Assembly (NCBI RefSeq): GCF_001717955.1
Contig: NZ_CP014168.1
Span: 2,885,501 to 2,949,500 of the forward strand
Length of the DNA stretch: 64,000 nt
Direction: 5' to 3'
Source: Sphingomonas panacis
GTDB lineage: Bacteria; Pseudomonadota; Alphaproteobacteria; Sphingomonadales; Sphingomonadaceae
Shown here in pieces: positions 1 through 10,839 of this stretch. Both the position numbers and the translations under genes were made by a program. Within the stretch, counting starts at the first letter, position 1, and each line of letters opens with the position of its first letter. Under the pieces are notes generated by a model. That model made no database searches. It saw only the letters and a program-made list of their open reading frames with translations, and was not told where the DNA came from.

Positions 1-987
1 ATGGCCGACAAGCTGATCGGTCTCGCCGCCGAGGATGAAGCGCGCGGACGTGGCTTTTCCGCTGCCGCCAAGCTCGACCGCGCGGCCTTGTACCTGATCA
101 CCGCCGAGCGGATGCAGGGCCATGGCCATCCCGGCCGCAAGGAGACGTACGCCAAGGCGCTGGCGACGTTCGACAAGGCGACGACGCTCGGCAAGGCCAA
201 TCGCGAACGCGTCGAGATCCCGCTCGAAACCGGCACGATGCCGGCGCTGTGGACGCGCGCGCCCGGCGACGGGCCGCATCCGGCGGTGGTCTATTGCAAC
301 GGGCTCGATAGCTGCAAGGAACTGCTGTTCTGGTCGTGGTTGCCCGATGCGCTCGCGCGGCGTGGCATTTCGACATTGTGCGTCGATCAGCCCGGCAGCG
401 GCGAGGCGCTCCGGCTCCAGAACCTGCCGGTCGATCCGCACAGCGAGCATTGGGCATCCAAGGCGGTCGATTGGCTTGAGACGCAGCCCGATGTCGATGC
501 CAAGCGGATCGGCATGACGGGCATTTCGCTCGGTGGCCATTTTGCGCCGCGCGCGGTCGCGTTCGAACCGCGCTTCGCCAGCGGCGCGGTGTGGGGGGCC
601 AACCACAATTGGGCCGAAGTCCAGCAGAAGCGCTTGCGGCGCGAGGGCGAGAACCCGGTGCCGCATTATTGGGCGCATGTGATGTGGGCGTTCGGCGCGA
701 CCGACATGGACGACTTCCACGCCAAATCGGCGGCGATGACGCTTAACGGTGTGATGGAGCGGATCACCGTGCCGTTCCTCGTCACCCACGGCGAAAAGGA
801 CCGCCAGATCGCGCTCGATTACGCGAATCAGGCCTATGACCAACTCAGCAACAGCCCACGGCGCGAGTTGAAGATCTTCACTCCGCGCGAGGGCGGCGTC
901 GAGCATGTCGGCGCCGATAACATGGCGTACGGGCGCGACTATATCGCCGACTGGTTCGCCGACACGTTGGGAGGGCACACCGCATGA
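1..987 (+). CDS. Alpha/beta hydrolase, C-C hydrolase-like (possibly 5'-truncated)
   Basis: Serine hydrolase resembling the dipeptidyl-peptidase/2,6-dihydroxypseudooxynicotine hydrolase group of alpha/beta hydrolases, some of which cut C-C bonds next to a ketone. The nucleophile elbow GISLGG lies at residues 174-179 (Ser176). A GEKDRQ segment offers the acid Asp and VEHVGAD near the C-terminus the His. About 70 helical N-terminal residues precede the core, fewer than I recall for the family. Because the reading frame is open from the first base, the true start may lie upstream of the window. No signal peptide is seen, so it is probably cytoplasmic. It overlaps the cyclase-family gene by ATGA, so the two are translationally coupled. 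Family is fairly certain; substrate unknown. Confidence 0.8.
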   Translation: MADKLIGLAAEDEARGRGFSAAAKLDRAALYLITAERMQGHGHPGRKETYAKALATFDKATTLGKANRERVEIPLETGTMPALWTRAPGDGPHPAVVYCNGLDSCKELLFWSWLPDALARRGISTLCVDQPGSGEALRLQNLPVDPHSEHWASKAVDWLETQPDVDAKRIGMTGISLGGHFAPRAVAFEPRFASGAVWGANHNWAEVQQKRLRREGENPVPHYWAHVMWAFGATDMDDFHAKSAAMTLNGVMERITVPFLVTHGEKDRQIALDYANQAYDQLSNSPRRELKIFTPREGGVEHVGADNMAYGRDYIADWFADTLGGHTA

Positions 988-1763
988 GCCGCCGGTTCGT
1001 CGATCTGTCGATCACGCTCGACAACGACGTCATCACCGATCCGCCGTTCATGCGGCCCAAGATCACCTATCAGACGCATGGCGAGACCGTCACCGAGCTT
1101 CAGCACTTCTTTCCCGGCGTCACGGCGGAACAGACGCCCGACGGCGCCGGCTTCGCGGCGGCGGAGATGGTGACGATGTCCACGCACAACGGCACGCATC
1201 TCGATGCGCCTTATCACTTCCATCCGACGATGGACGGTGGTGAACGTGCGATCACGATCGACGAAGTCCCGCTCGACTGGTGTTTCCGCCCGGGTGTGAA
1301 GCTCGACTTTCGCCATTTCGACGATGGTCATGTCGTCACGGCGGAGGAGGTCGCGGCCGAACTGGCGCGGATCGACTATGATCTTCAGCCGCTCGACATC
1401 GTATTGGTCAACACCCGCGCGGGCGGGGCGCTGGGCGATCCCAATTTCGTCAACATCGGCTGCGGCATGGGGTATGATGCGACGATGTACCTCACGGAGC
1501 GCGGCGTGCGCGTAACCGGCACCGATGCGTGGAGCTGGGACGCGCCGTTCAGCTACACCGCGAAGAAAGTTGCCGAGACCGGCGACACGTCGCTGATCTG
1601 GGAGGGGCACAAGGCCGGGCGCGACATCGGCTATTGCCACCTCGAAAAGCTGCACAATCTCGAGGCGCTGCCGGCGCACGGCTTCACCGTCTCGTGCTTC
1701 CCGCACAAAGTTAAGGGCGGCTCGGCCGGCTGGACGCGCGCCGTGGCGATCTTCGAGTCGTGA
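984..1763 (+). CDS. Cyclase family protein (kynurenine formamidase-like metal hydrolase)
   Basis: Member of the cyclase/kynurenine-formamidase fold (PF04199), metal-dependent hydrolases that open or close amide, lactone or cyclic bonds. The diagnostic motif HNGTHLDAPYHF is near residue 68-79; its His and Asp residues bind the divalent metal in characterised members. The length of 259 residues is typical and no export signal is present. The start ATG overlaps the stop of the preceding hydrolase (ATGA), and its own stop overlaps the GTG start of the next gene (GTGA), so this is the middle gene of a tight three-gene operon. The combination suggests successive hydrolysis of a ring-derived intermediate. 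Exact substrate cannot be read from sequence. Confidence 0.85.
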   Translation: MSRRFVDLSITLDNDVITDPPFMRPKITYQTHGETVTELQHFFPGVTAEQTPDGAGFAAAEMVTMSTHNGTHLDAPYHFHPTMDGGERAITIDEVPLDWCFRPGVKLDFRHFDDGHVVTAEEVAAELARIDYDLQPLDIVLVNTRAGGALGDPNFVNIGCGMGYDATMYLTERGVRVTGTDAWSWDAPFSYTAKKVAETGDTSLIWEGHKAGRDIGYCHLEKLHNLEALPAHGFTVSCFPHKVKGGSAGWTRAVAIFES

Positions 1764-2737
1764 GGCTCGCCACCCGCCGTGATGGCTCGCCCGATGGCGC
1801 GCTGATCGTCGTGTCTGCGGATGGTGCGCGCTGCCGCTCCGCCGGACCGGATTTCCCCAACCTGCTCGCCGCGATCGAGCGCTGGGACGTGGCCGAGCCG
1901 GCGCTGCGTGCGCTCGCCGAAGCGCTCGATGTGGGAGAGGGCGAGCCGCTCGATCCTGCGGCACTCGCCGCGCCGCTGCCGCGTTCGTGGCAATGGCTCG
2001 ACGGCTCCGCCTTCGTGACGCATGGCGAACTGATGCAGATCGCGTTCGGGCTCGATCCGGTGCCGACCGATCGCCCGTTGATGTATCAGGGCCTGTCCGA
2101 TCGCTTCTACGGCCCGCGCGACGAGGTGCCGTTTCCCGATCCCGCGCTCGGCATCGACTTCGAGGGCGAGTTCGGCGTGATCGTCGATTCCGTGCCGATG
2201 GGCGTCTCGCCCGAACAGGCGGCGTCGCACATCAAGCTGATCGTCCAGATCAACGACTGGTCGCTGCGCGCGGTCGCGCCGATCGAGATGAAGACCGGCT
2301 TCGGCTGGGTGCAGGCCAAGCCGCCGTGCAGCGTCGCGCCGTTCGCGGTGACGCCAGACGCGCTCGGCGCCGACTGGCGCGACGGGCGGGTAGCGATGGA
2401 TTTGCTGGTCGACTGGAACGGCGCGCGTTTCGGTGCGGCCAACGGCGCGGAGATGCTGTTCGGCTTCCCCGAACTGGTCGCCCACGCCGCGCGGACTCGC
2501 GATCTTGTCGCGGGGACGATCATCGGCTCGGGCACCGTCTCGAACGCGAACTATGCCGAGGTCGGATCGTCCTGCATCTCCGAACGCCGCGCGATCGAGA
2601 TCATCGCGACCGGCGCGCCGGCCACGCGCTTCATGACCGATGGCGACACGATCCGAATGGAAGCGCGCGGCGGCAATGGCGACGCGCCGTTCGGGGTGAT
2701 CGAACAACGCGTCGTGGTGCGCCCGCAGACGATCTAA
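1760..2737 (+). CDS. Fumarylacetoacetate hydrolase family protein
   Basis: FAH-superfamily enzyme of 325 residues. The group hydrolyses or decarboxylates beta-diketo acids, or hydrates/isomerises 2-oxo acids, in aromatic catabolism. The C-terminal FAH domain carries the metal-binding stretch DFEGEFGVIVD (E-x-E) near residue 133-143 and a typical INDWSLR segment. The start is GTG at 1760 and overlaps the cyclase stop (GTGA), arguing for coupled translation. It ends ten bases before the convergent acs gene. With the two upstream genes it forms a C-C/C-N bond-cleaving set, probably acting late in degradation of an aromatic or heterocyclic substrate; that role is inferred from the neighbours. Confidence 0.85.
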   Translation: MRLATRRDGSPDGALIVVSADGARCRSAGPDFPNLLAAIERWDVAEPALRALAEALDVGEGEPLDPAALAAPLPRSWQWLDGSAFVTHGELMQIAFGLDPVPTDRPLMYQGLSDRFYGPRDEVPFPDPALGIDFEGEFGVIVDSVPMGVSPEQAASHIKLIVQINDWSLRAVAPIEMKTGFGWVQAKPPCSVAPFAVTPDALGADWRDGRVAMDLLVDWNGARFGAANGAEMLFGFPELVAHAARTRDLVAGTIIGSGTVSNANYAEVGSSCISERRAIEIIATGAPATRFMTDGDTIRMEARGGNGDAPFGVIEQRVVVRPQTI

Positions 2738-2747
2738 CGCGTCGCCG

Positions 2748-4688
2748 TTATTCGACCCGGTTCGCCACCAGATCGTCGACCACCGCCGGATCGGCGAGCG
2801 TCGACGTGTCACCGAGAGCGGAGACGTCGCCTTCGGCGATCTTGCGCAGGATGCGGCGCATGATCTTGCCGCTGCGGGTCTTGGGCAGGCCGGGCGCGAA
2901 TTGCAGCTTGTCGGGGGTGGCGATCGGGCCGATCTCGGTGCGGACCCATTTGACCAGATCGCGGCGCAGATCGTCGGACGGAGTCTCGCCGGCGTTGAGC
3001 GTCACATAAGCGTAGATGCCCTGGCCCTTGATGTCGTGCGGCATGCCGACCACCGCCGCTTCAGCGACCTGCGGGTGCAGCACCAGCGCGCTCTCGACCT
3101 CTGCCGTGCCCATGCGATGCCCGGACACGTTGATGACGTCGTCGACGCGGCCGGTGATCCAGTAATAGCCATCCTCGTCGCGGCGGCAGCCATCGCCGGT
3201 GAAATATTTACCGCGATAGGTGGTGAAATAGGTCTGGAAGAAGCGGTCGTGATCGCCCCACACGGTGCGCATCTGGCCGGGCCAGCTTCGCGCGATGACG
3301 AGATTGCCTTCGGTCGCGCCAGCCAGCACCTGGCCTTCGGTATCGACGATCTGGAGATCGACGCCCGGCATCGGCTTGGTCGCCGAGCCCGGTTTGAGCC
3401 CGGTCGCGCCGGGCAGGGGGGCGATCATCGCGCCGCCGGTTTCGGTCTGCCACCACGTATCGATGATCGGGCAGCGGCCCTCGCCGACGACATCGTGATA
3501 CCAACGCCATGCCTCGGGGTTGATCGGCTCGCCGACGGTGCCGAGCAGCTTGAGGGACGTGCGGCTGGTCTTCGCAACGAAGTCGTCGCCGTCCTTCATC
3601 AGCGCACGCAAGGCGGTGGGGGCGGTGTAGACCGTGTGGACCTGATGTCGGTCGCACACCTGCCAGATCCGGCTCGCGTCTGGCCAGTTGGGCAGCCCCT
3701 CGTACATCAAGGTCGTCGCGCCATTGGCGAGCGGGCCATACAGAACATAGCTGTGCCCGGTCACCCAGCCGATATCGGCGGCGCACCACCAGACGTCCCC
3801 GGCGCGATAGTCGAACGCGAGTTCGTGCGTCAGGCTCGCCCACAGCAGATAGCCGCCCGAGGTGTGCAGCACGCCCTTGGGCTGGCCGGTCGATCCTGAG
3901 GTGTAGAGCAGGAACAGCGGGTCTTCGGCGCCCATCGGCTCGGGCGGGCAGACGGTGGAGACGTTCTCCGCCGCCTCGTGATACCACACGTCGCGGCCGG
4001 GCTGCATCGTCACCGCGCCGCCGGTCGCGCGCACCACGATCACCTGTTTGAGTGCCGGCGCGTGCGCGGCGCAGGCATCGACGTTGGCCTTGAGCGGTAC
4101 GGTCTTGCCGCCGCGCCGCCCTTCGTCGGCGGTGATGACGATATTGCTGTCGCAATCGCTGATTCGCCCCGCCAGCGCCTCGGGCGAGAAGCCGCCGAAC
4201 ACCACCGAATGGATCGCGCCGATCCGCGCGCAGGCGAGCAGCGCGAACGCCGCTTCGGGGATCATCGGCATATAGACCGTGACGCGGTCGCCCTTGGCGA
4301 CGCCCTGCGCCTTGAGCACGTTGGCGAAGCGGCAGACTTCGGCGTGCAGTTCGGCATAGGTGAAGCGGCGCGGCTCGGCCTTGGGATCGTCGGGTTCCCA
4401 GATCAGCGCGATTTGGTCTGCGCGCTTGGCGAGATGGCGGTCGAGGCAATTGGCGGCGACGTTGAGCTTGCCGTCGGCGAACCATTGGATGTGGAAATCC
4501 GCTTCGTCGAACGACCAGTCGCCGGCGATTTCGGGCCGCTTGATCCAGTCCAGCCGGCGCGCCTGTTCGAGCCAGAAGCTGCCGGGATCGGCAAGCGACC
4601 GTCCGTAGAGCTTGTCATACCCTGCCGCATCGACGCGCGCTTGCTTCGCCCACTCTGCGGGCACGGGGTAAAGGCTCTGTTCTGGCAT
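2748..4688 (-). CDS. acs: Acetyl-CoA synthetase (acetate--CoA ligase)
   Basis: AMP-forming acetyl-CoA synthetase of 646 residues, the usual length. It activates acetate through acetyl-AMP. Visible family motifs are the phosphate-binding [11 protein letters not shown] loop, the [10 protein letters not shown] adenylation motif and the C-terminal SGKIMRR segment holding the catalytic lysine that is acetylated in regulated homologues. The frame stays open 60 codons further upstream, but ATG 4688 starts the conserved N-terminus ([10 protein letters not shown]) and has an AGGAGAT ribosome-binding site. It is convergent with the FAH gene and divergent from the secreted hypothetical at 4823; the roughly 135 bp between them must hold both promoters. 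Housekeeping gene. Confidence 0.97.
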   Translation of the reverse strand: MPEQSLYPVPAEWAKQARVDAAGYDKLYGRSLADPGSFWLEQARRLDWIKRPEIAGDWSFDEADFHIQWFADGKLNVAANCLDRHLAKRADQIALIWEPDDPKAEPRRFTYAELHAEVCRFANVLKAQGVAKGDRVTVYMPMIPEAAFALLACARIGAIHSVVFGGFSPEALAGRISDCDSNIVITADEGRRGGKTVPLKANVDACAAHAPALKQVIVVRATGGAVTMQPGRDVWYHEAAENVSTVCPPEPMGAEDPLFLLYTSGSTGQPKGVLHTSGGYLLWASLTHELAFDYRAGDVWWCAADIGWVTGHSYVLYGPLANGATTLMYEGLPNWPDASRIWQVCDRHQVHTVYTAPTALRALMKDGDDFVAKTSRTSLKLLGTVGEPINPEAWRWYHDVVGEGRCPIIDTWWQTETGGAMIAPLPGATGLKPGSATKPMPGVDLQIVDTEGQVLAGATEGNLVIARSWPGQMRTVWGDHDRFFQTYFTTYRGKYFTGDGCRRDEDGYYWITGRVDDVINVSGHRMGTAEVESALVLHPQVAEAAVVGMPHDIKGQGIYAYVTLNAGETPSDDLRRDLVKWVRTEIGPIATPDKLQFAPGLPKTRSGKIMRRILRKIAEGDVSALGDTSTLADPAVVDDLVANRVE

Positions 4689-4822
4689 ACCGATCTCCTG
4701 CCCATTCCTTTGCCGATGAGGGGGCGGCGTTGCAAGCAGCCGCGTGTGCGGCGGTCTTGTTTTGGCGCCGCGCATTTGCCAAGCGTGCGCCACCGCTATC
4801 GCGGGGGACGAAAGGGCGAACC

Positions 4823-5356
4823 ATGATCCTGATGTTGCTGCTCCAGGCTGCGGCCGCAGTGCCGGCACCGGCCGGCTGGACGACCGTCGCGAAGATCGAT
4901 CCGACGACGCATCTCGGCTCGACCTCGGTCTCGACGCACAGCGCGGACGGCAACGCGCGGCTGGTGGTGCGATGCGATCGCAGCGCGCCCGGCACCAACG
5001 CCGTTTCGGTCCAGTTCATCCCCAAGCCGCCCTTCGCCAAGGCATCGCCTCGTCCGGTGACGATCACTGCGGACAATGGCCCGGCGCTTGGCATCAATTG
5101 GGAGTTTCCGGGCGGCGGCGCGTACACCGCGCAGGATGCGGTGGTGACGACGCTGACCGTCGCGATCGCGCATGCCAAGTCGATCAAGGTCCGCGCGATC
5201 GATCCCGCCAACGTGCCCGTCGATGCGGTGTTCGCCGGGCCGGGCAGCGAGGCGCCGATCCGCCAGACGGTCGAGGCATGCGGTTACGTGTTCGGCCAGA
5301 TGCCCGCGCCGCCACCGCCCCCGCCCGCCGCGAAGGCGGACGACGCGGAGAATTGA
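4823..5356 (+). CDS. Secreted hypothetical protein
   Basis: Protein of 177 residues that I do not recognise. It begins with a short hydrophobic signal-like segment ([18 protein letters not shown]), followed by a globular part with alternating polar and hydrophobic residues. It ends in a poly-proline stretch and a charged tail (KADDAEN). A single Cys in LVVRCDR and one in VEACGY could form a disulfide in the periplasm. The start was placed at ATG 4823 because the frame open upstream of it has no signal sequence and would run into the acs promoter region. It lies between acs and the methylmalonyl-CoA epimerase gene, 80 bp from the latter. Confidence 0.6.
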   Translation: MILMLLLQAAAAVPAPAGWTTVAKIDPTTHLGSTSVSTHSADGNARLVVRCDRSAPGTNAVSVQFIPKPPFAKASPRPVTITADNGPALGINWEFPGGGAYTAQDAVVTTLTVAIAHAKSIKVRAIDPANVPVDAVFAGPGSEAPIRQTVEACGYVFGQMPAPPPPPPAAKADDAEN

Positions 5357-5436
5357 TCGCTGGGGCTGTCACGTTCCAACGGATCTGATTTTGCAGGCGA
5401 TCTGCTCGGCTGATCGCTGATACTGGGGAGAGAGAC

Positions 5437-5856
5437 ATGAAGCTCGGACGGCTCAACCATATCGGCGTGGCGACGCCGTCGATCGAAACGTCGATCGCGC
5501 TGTACCGCGACGTGCTTGGCGCGACGACGATCGGCGAACCGTTCGATCTGCCTGCACAGGGCGTGAAAGTGTGCTTCGTCGATACCCCCAATGCGCAGAT
5601 CGAATTGATCGAGCCGCTCGGCGCCGCCTCTCCGATCCACGGTTTCATCGCCAAGAACCCGGCGGGCGGACAGCATCACGTCTGCTACGAGGTGCCGGAT
5701 ATCCACGCCGCGAAAACATGGTTTGAGAGCAAGGGCGCGCGCGTACTCGGCGAGCCGCGCATCGGCGCGCACGGGACGTTGGTGTTCTTCGTCCACCCCA
5801 AGGACATGGGCGGCGTGCTGACCGAAATCATGGAGACACCTGCGGGCGCGCATTGA
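5437..5856 (+). CDS. mce: Methylmalonyl-CoA epimerase
   Basis: VOC-fold enzyme of 139 residues interconverting the (S) and (R) forms of methylmalonyl-CoA in propionyl-CoA breakdown. The N-terminal LNHIGVA places the first metal-ligand His at residue 8; QHHVCYEV and the C-terminal LTEIME supply the other expected ligands. An excellent ribosome-binding site (GGGGAGAGAG) precedes the ATG. Its partner, B12-dependent methylmalonyl-CoA mutase, is not in this window, but the cobalamin cluster at 31-44 kb could supply that cofactor. Apparently a single-gene unit, convergent with the TIM-barrel gene ending at 5915. Confidence 0.92.
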   Translation: MKLGRLNHIGVATPSIETSIALYRDVLGATTIGEPFDLPAQGVKVCFVDTPNAQIELIEPLGAASPIHGFIAKNPAGGQHHVCYEVPDIHAAKTWFESKGARVLGEPRIGAHGTLVFFVHPKDMGGVLTEIMETPAGAH

Positions 5857-5914
5857 TCGGCGCGCCCGTTCCACAATCATAGTCCGGCGGCACGCCGAAC
5901 GCCCTCACCCAGCG

Positions 5915-6970
5915 TCAGCCGATCCCCATGATCCGCGCATTGAGCGCGCGGTCGCTGCCGCCGGCCGCGAAATCGTCGAAGGCGTGGTCGGTCACGCGGA
6001 TGATGTGTTTGGCGATGAACGGCGCCCCCTCGGCCGCACCCTGCTCGGGGTGCTTGAGCGCGCATTCCCATTCGAGCACCGCCCAGCCGGCGAAGTCATA
6101 TTGCGCCATCTTGGAGAAGATTTGCGCGAAATCGACCTGTCCGTCGCCGAGCGAGCGGAACCGCCCGGGCCGATCGACCCAGCGCTGATAGCCGCCGTAC
6201 ACGCCCGAGCGTCCGTTCGGGCGAAACTCGGCGTCCTTGACGTGGAAGCATTTCACGCGATCGTGGTAGATGTCGAGGAAGGCGAGATAATCGAGCTGTT
6301 GCAGCACGAAATGCGACGGATCGTAGAGGATGTTGGCGCGGGGATGGTTGCCGACCCGCTCGAGGAACATCTCGAACGTGACGCCGTCGTGCAGATCCTC
6401 GCCGGGGTGGATCTCATAGGCGACATCGACCCCATTTTCGTCGAACACGTCGAGGATCGGCTTCCAGCGCCGCGCGAGTTCGTCGAACGCATCCTCGACC
6501 AGCCCGGCCGGGCGCTGCGGCCAGGGATAGACATAAGGCCACGCCAGCGCGCCCGAGAAGCTGGCGTGCGTGGTCAGGCCGAGCCGCCGGCTGGCGCGCG
6601 CGGCGAGGTGCATCTGCTCGACCGCCCATTGCTGCCGCGCCGCCGGGTTGCCGCGCACGTGCTCGGCGGCGAAGCCATCGAACTGCGCGTCATAGGCGGG
6701 ATGCACGGCGACGAGCTGGCCTTGCAGATGCGTCGATAGCTCAGTGAGGGTCAGGCCCTTGTCGGCGAGCAGACCGAGCACCTCGTCACAATAGTCCTGA
6801 CTATCGGCCGCACGTGCGAGATCGAACAGCCGCGCGTCCCAGCTCGGGATCTGCACGCCCTTGTAGCCGAGGCCCGCCGCCCAACCGGCAATGCTTTCCA
6901 GCGTGTTGAACGGCGCGGCGTCGCCCGCGAACTGGGCGAGGAAGATCGCCGGTCCCTTGATCGTCTTCAT
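5915..6970 (-). CDS. Sugar phosphate isomerase/epimerase family TIM barrel
   Basis: Xylose-isomerase-like TIM-barrel protein (AP endonuclease 2 family), 351 residues, no signal peptide, so cytoplasmic. Metal-ligand segments typical of the fold are visible: [22 protein letters not shown] and VLEWECAL. Members include sugar epimerases, inosose dehydratases and 3-keto-glycoside-processing enzymes that cleave oxidised sugars. It is transcribed away from sdaA with only about 60 bp between the two starts. A Gfo/Idh/MocA dehydrogenase and a GMC dehydrogenase occur in the next 12 kb, which makes action on an oxidised sugar plausible. The exact reaction is unknown. Confidence 0.82.
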   Translation of the reverse strand: MKTIKGPAIFLAQFAGDAAPFNTLESIAGWAAGLGYKGVQIPSWDARLFDLARAADSQDYCDEVLGLLADKGLTLTELSTHLQGQLVAVHPAYDAQFDGFAAEHVRGNPAARQQWAVEQMHLAARASRRLGLTTHASFSGALAWPYVYPWPQRPAGLVEDAFDELARRWKPILDVFDENGVDVAYEIHPGEDLHDGVTFEMFLERVGNHPRANILYDPSHFVLQQLDYLAFLDIYHDRVKCFHVKDAEFRPNGRSGVYGGYQRWVDRPGRFRSLGDGQVDFAQIFSKMAQYDFAGWAVLEWECALKHPEQGAAEGAPFIAKHIIRVTDHAFDDFAAGGSDRALNARIMGIG

Positions 6971-7032
6971 GCGGTGGTCCTCGTTTCAGAAAAGGGAAGA
7001 TTGTGGTGCATCAAGCTGATAGGCCGCGCGTC

Positions 7033-8400
<1,368 letters not shown>

Positions 8401-8412
8401 GCCGGGCATTGC

Positions 8413-9528
8413 TCAGACGCTCAACGGCACCCAGCCGGCACGATCACGGCTGGCGGCGACTGCGGTCGCGATGAACGCCATGCCGCGCAAGCCATCCTCG
8501 ATGCCGGGCAGCAACGGCGCCGGCTCGCCGCGCAGCAGTGCGGCGAAATCGCGGTAGAGATTGGCGAACGCTTCCAGATAACCCTCGGGATGCCCGCCCG
8601 GCGTGCGCGTGCGCGCCGCCGCATCGGCGCCGAGCAGCGCGGTGCCGGCGCGCACCATTGAGCAGCCGCCGTCGAGATCGTAGAGCGTCAGGCTGTTGGG
8701 TTCTTCCTGCTTCCACACCAGCCCGCCACGATCACCATAAGCGCGGATGCGCAAACCGTTGAGTTCGCCGATCTCGATCTGCGAGGTGAGCAGCACGCCG
8801 CGCGCGCCGTTCTCGAAGCGCAGCAGCACGGTGCAATCGTCGTCGAGCGCACGGCCCGGCACCACCGCCGCCAGATCGGCGAGCAGTTCGGTGACGCGCA
8901 GGCCCGTAACGAACTCGGCGAGATGGAGCGCATGCACGCCGATGTCGCCGATGCAGCCACCTTCGCCCGCGCGGGCCGGATCGACTCGCCACTCGGCCTG
9001 TTTGCCGCTGGCTTCGCCCGCGAGCCAGCCTTGTGGATATTCGACCACGACCTTGCGGATCGTGCCCAGCGCGCCCGCTGCGATCCGCGCGCGCGCCTCG
9101 CGCACCAGGGGATAGCCCGAATAGGTGTAGGTGAGCGCATAAGGCAGGGCGGCGCCACGCACCACATCGGCGAGTTCCTGCGCCTCGGCCAGCGTCGCGG
9201 TCGCGGGCTTGTCGCTCAGTACCGGGATGCCGGCCGCGAGCGCGGCGCGCGCGGCGGGAAGGTGGTGATGGTTGGGGCTGACGATCGTGACGAAATCGAC
9301 CCCGTCCGCGCGGGCCGTCTCTCCCGCGATCAGCGCGGCGACATCGGCATAGGCGCGACTCGGGTCGATGCGGTATTGCTCGCCCGCCGCACGTGAGCGC
9401 CCGGCGTTGCTGGAGAACGCACCCGCGACCAACTCGATTTCGCGGTCCAGTTCCGCCGCGATGCGATGGACCGGGCCGATGAACGATCCGGGGCCGCCGC
9501 CGATCATCCCCATTCGCAATCGCCGCAT
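8413..9528 (-). CDS. Gfo/Idh/MocA family oxidoreductase
   Basis: NAD(P)-dependent sugar or inositol dehydrogenase family protein, 371 residues, without an export signal. The Rossmann loop GMIGGGPG is at residues 7-14. The family Lys is in LSDKPATAT, where the more usual Glu-Lys-Pro is Asp-Lys-Pro. The catalytic [10 protein letters not shown] segment is intact. ATG 9528 is chosen because GGAGAG lies seven bases before it; GTG 9534 is possible. Family members oxidise or reduce sugar hydroxyls, including C3 in 3-keto-glycoside metabolism (ThuB-like). It diverges from the MFS gene at 9631, and a TTGACG/TAGAAT promoter is proposed upstream. Substrate inferred only. Confidence 0.87.
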   Translation of the reverse strand: MRRLRMGMIGGGPGSFIGPVHRIAAELDREIELVAGAFSSNAGRSRAAGEQYRIDPSRAYADVAALIAGETARADGVDFVTIVSPNHHHLPAARAALAAGIPVLSDKPATATLAEAQELADVVRGAALPYALTYTYSGYPLVREARARIAAGALGTIRKVVVEYPQGWLAGEASGKQAEWRVDPARAGEGGCIGDIGVHALHLAEFVTGLRVTELLADLAAVVPGRALDDDCTVLLRFENGARGVLLTSQIEIGELNGLRIRAYGDRGGLVWKQEEPNSLTLYDLDGGCSMVRAGTALLGADAAARTRTPGGHPEGYLEAFANLYRDFAALLRGEPAPLLPGIEDGLRGMAFIATAVAASRDRAGWVPLSV

Positions 9529-9560
9529 CGCCACTCTCCAATGTTATATTTGTAATTACT

Positions 9561-9590
9561 ATTCTATTTTGTTAGCGCATGTCTCGTCAA
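9561..9590 (-). promoter_or_regulatory. Putative promoter for the Gfo/Idh/MocA gene
   Basis: Read on the minus strand there is TTGACG (9590-9585), an 18-base spacer, then TAGAAT (9566-9561), in an unusually AT-rich stretch for this genome. The -35 box is preceded by CTGC, exactly as in the TonB-receptor promoter at 22084-22089. A TGTTAGCGC half-site resembling LacI-family operators lies at 9570-9578 between the boxes. Pattern match only. Confidence 0.4.
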
Positions 9591-9630
9591 GCAGCGAGAC
9601 GGCATAACTCCGTCCGATGGGAGGATTCAG

Positions 9631-10839
9631 ATGCGCGCGATACGCTCCTTCTTCACAGGTCTCACGCTCCGCCCGCAAGGGATTACGGTGGTGGCGGCGG
9701 GATTCCTGCCGATCTTCGCGATCGTTTCGATGTTCCCGATCGTCGCGGCGATGATCCAGCATTTCGCCGACGATCCCGACGCCAAGACCAAGGTGCCGCT
9801 GATGGTGACGGCGCCCGGCCTGACCATCGCGATCCTCGCACCGTTCATGGGCTTTTTCGTCGATCGCTTCGGCAGGCGGCCGCTGCTGCTCGGCTGCACC
9901 TTGCTCTACGGCGTGTTCGGTACGCTGCCGTTCTTCCTGCAAAGCCTCGATTCGATCCTCGCGACGCGGCTGATGCTGGGCGTGTGCGAGGCGGGCATCC
10001 TGACGATCGTCAACACGCTGATCGGCGATTATTGGGACGATCGCGGGCGGCGCAACTGGCTGTTCCTGCAAGGCATGGCGGGGCCGTTCCTGGCGTCGGG
10101 CGTGATATTGCTGTCGGGCACGGTCGCTTCGATGCGGTGGAACGGCGGGTTCCTCGTCTATCTGGTCGCCTTCCCGATCTTCTTCGCGATGGTGCGTTAC
10201 CTGTTCGAGCCGAAGCCGCCCGAAGCGAAGGCCGTCACGGGTGAAACGCCACCGGCGAGTGCGTTTCCGGTCGCCTCGGCGGTGGTGGTCGGGGTGGCGA
10301 CGCTGTTCTGCGCGGCGCTCTATTATGTGTTCATCGTCAACGGCAGTATCGTATTCCAGGAAATCGGCATCAACGATCCGGCAGCGGTCGGCCGGATGAC
10401 GGCGATTCCCAGTCTGTTCATCATGCTCGGCGCGGTGATCTTCCGTTTGCTCTCCGGGCGCGGCAACGCCGTGCAGATCGCGACCTTCCTTGCCCTGATG
10501 GGGCTGGGCCTCGCCGGACTCGGGCTGGCGCGGACGGTGCCGGTGCTGTTTGCATCACTCTGCCTCCAGCAGACCGCTGCCGGCATGGCGGTGCCGACGC
10601 TGATCGCCTGGGCGCAGACCAAATTCCCGTTCGCGCATCGCGGGCGCGGCATGGGCATCTGGAGCAGCGCTTTCTTCCTCGGCCAGTTCGTGTCGCCGCT
10701 GATCGTCCACCGGCTCGATCTCGCCGCCGGATCGATGCAGGGCGCGTTCCTGATCGCGGGTATCGCCGCGCTGGCGGTCACCTTGGTCGCGCTGGCCGCG
10801 TCCCTGCGCGGCGGCACGCCCGCGCTGGCGGGGCGCTGA
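9631..10839 (+). CDS. MFS transporter
   Basis: Major facilitator superfamily permease of 402 residues with about 12 hydrophobic segments. The loop between helices 2 and 3 carries the MFS signature GFFVDRFGRRPLL. A strong GGAGG site lies seven bases before ATG 9631. It runs directly into the secreted esterase gene with no intergenic base, so the two are co-transcribed. It is divergent from the Gfo/Idh/MocA gene and shares its AT-rich control region. Position in the glycoside region suggests import of a sugar or an oxidised sugar, but an efflux role cannot be excluded. Confidence 0.85.
   Translation: MRAIRSFFTGLTLRPQGITVVAAGFLPIFAIVSMFPIVAAMIQHFADDPDAKTKVPLMVTAPGLTIAILAPFMGFFVDRFGRRPLLLGCTLLYGVFGTLPFFLQSLDSILATRLMLGVCEAGILTIVNTLIGDYWDDRGRRNWLFLQGMAGPFLASGVILLSGTVASMRWNGGFLVYLVAFPIFFAMVRYLFEPKPPEAKAVTGETPPASAFPVASAVVVGVATLFCAALYYVFIVNGSIVFQEIGINDPAAVGRMTAIPSLFIMLGAVIFRLLSGRGNAVQIATFLALMGLGLAGLGLARTVPVLFASLCLQQTAAGMAVPTLIAWAQTKFPFAHRGRGMGIWSSAFFLGQFVSPLIVHRLDLAAGSMQGAFLIAGIAALAVTLVALAASLRGGTPALAGR

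Noticed and set aside
939..2812. Long minus-strand frames opposite the cyclase and FAH genes
   Set aside because: No domain pattern and complete overlap with well-supported genes on the other strand.
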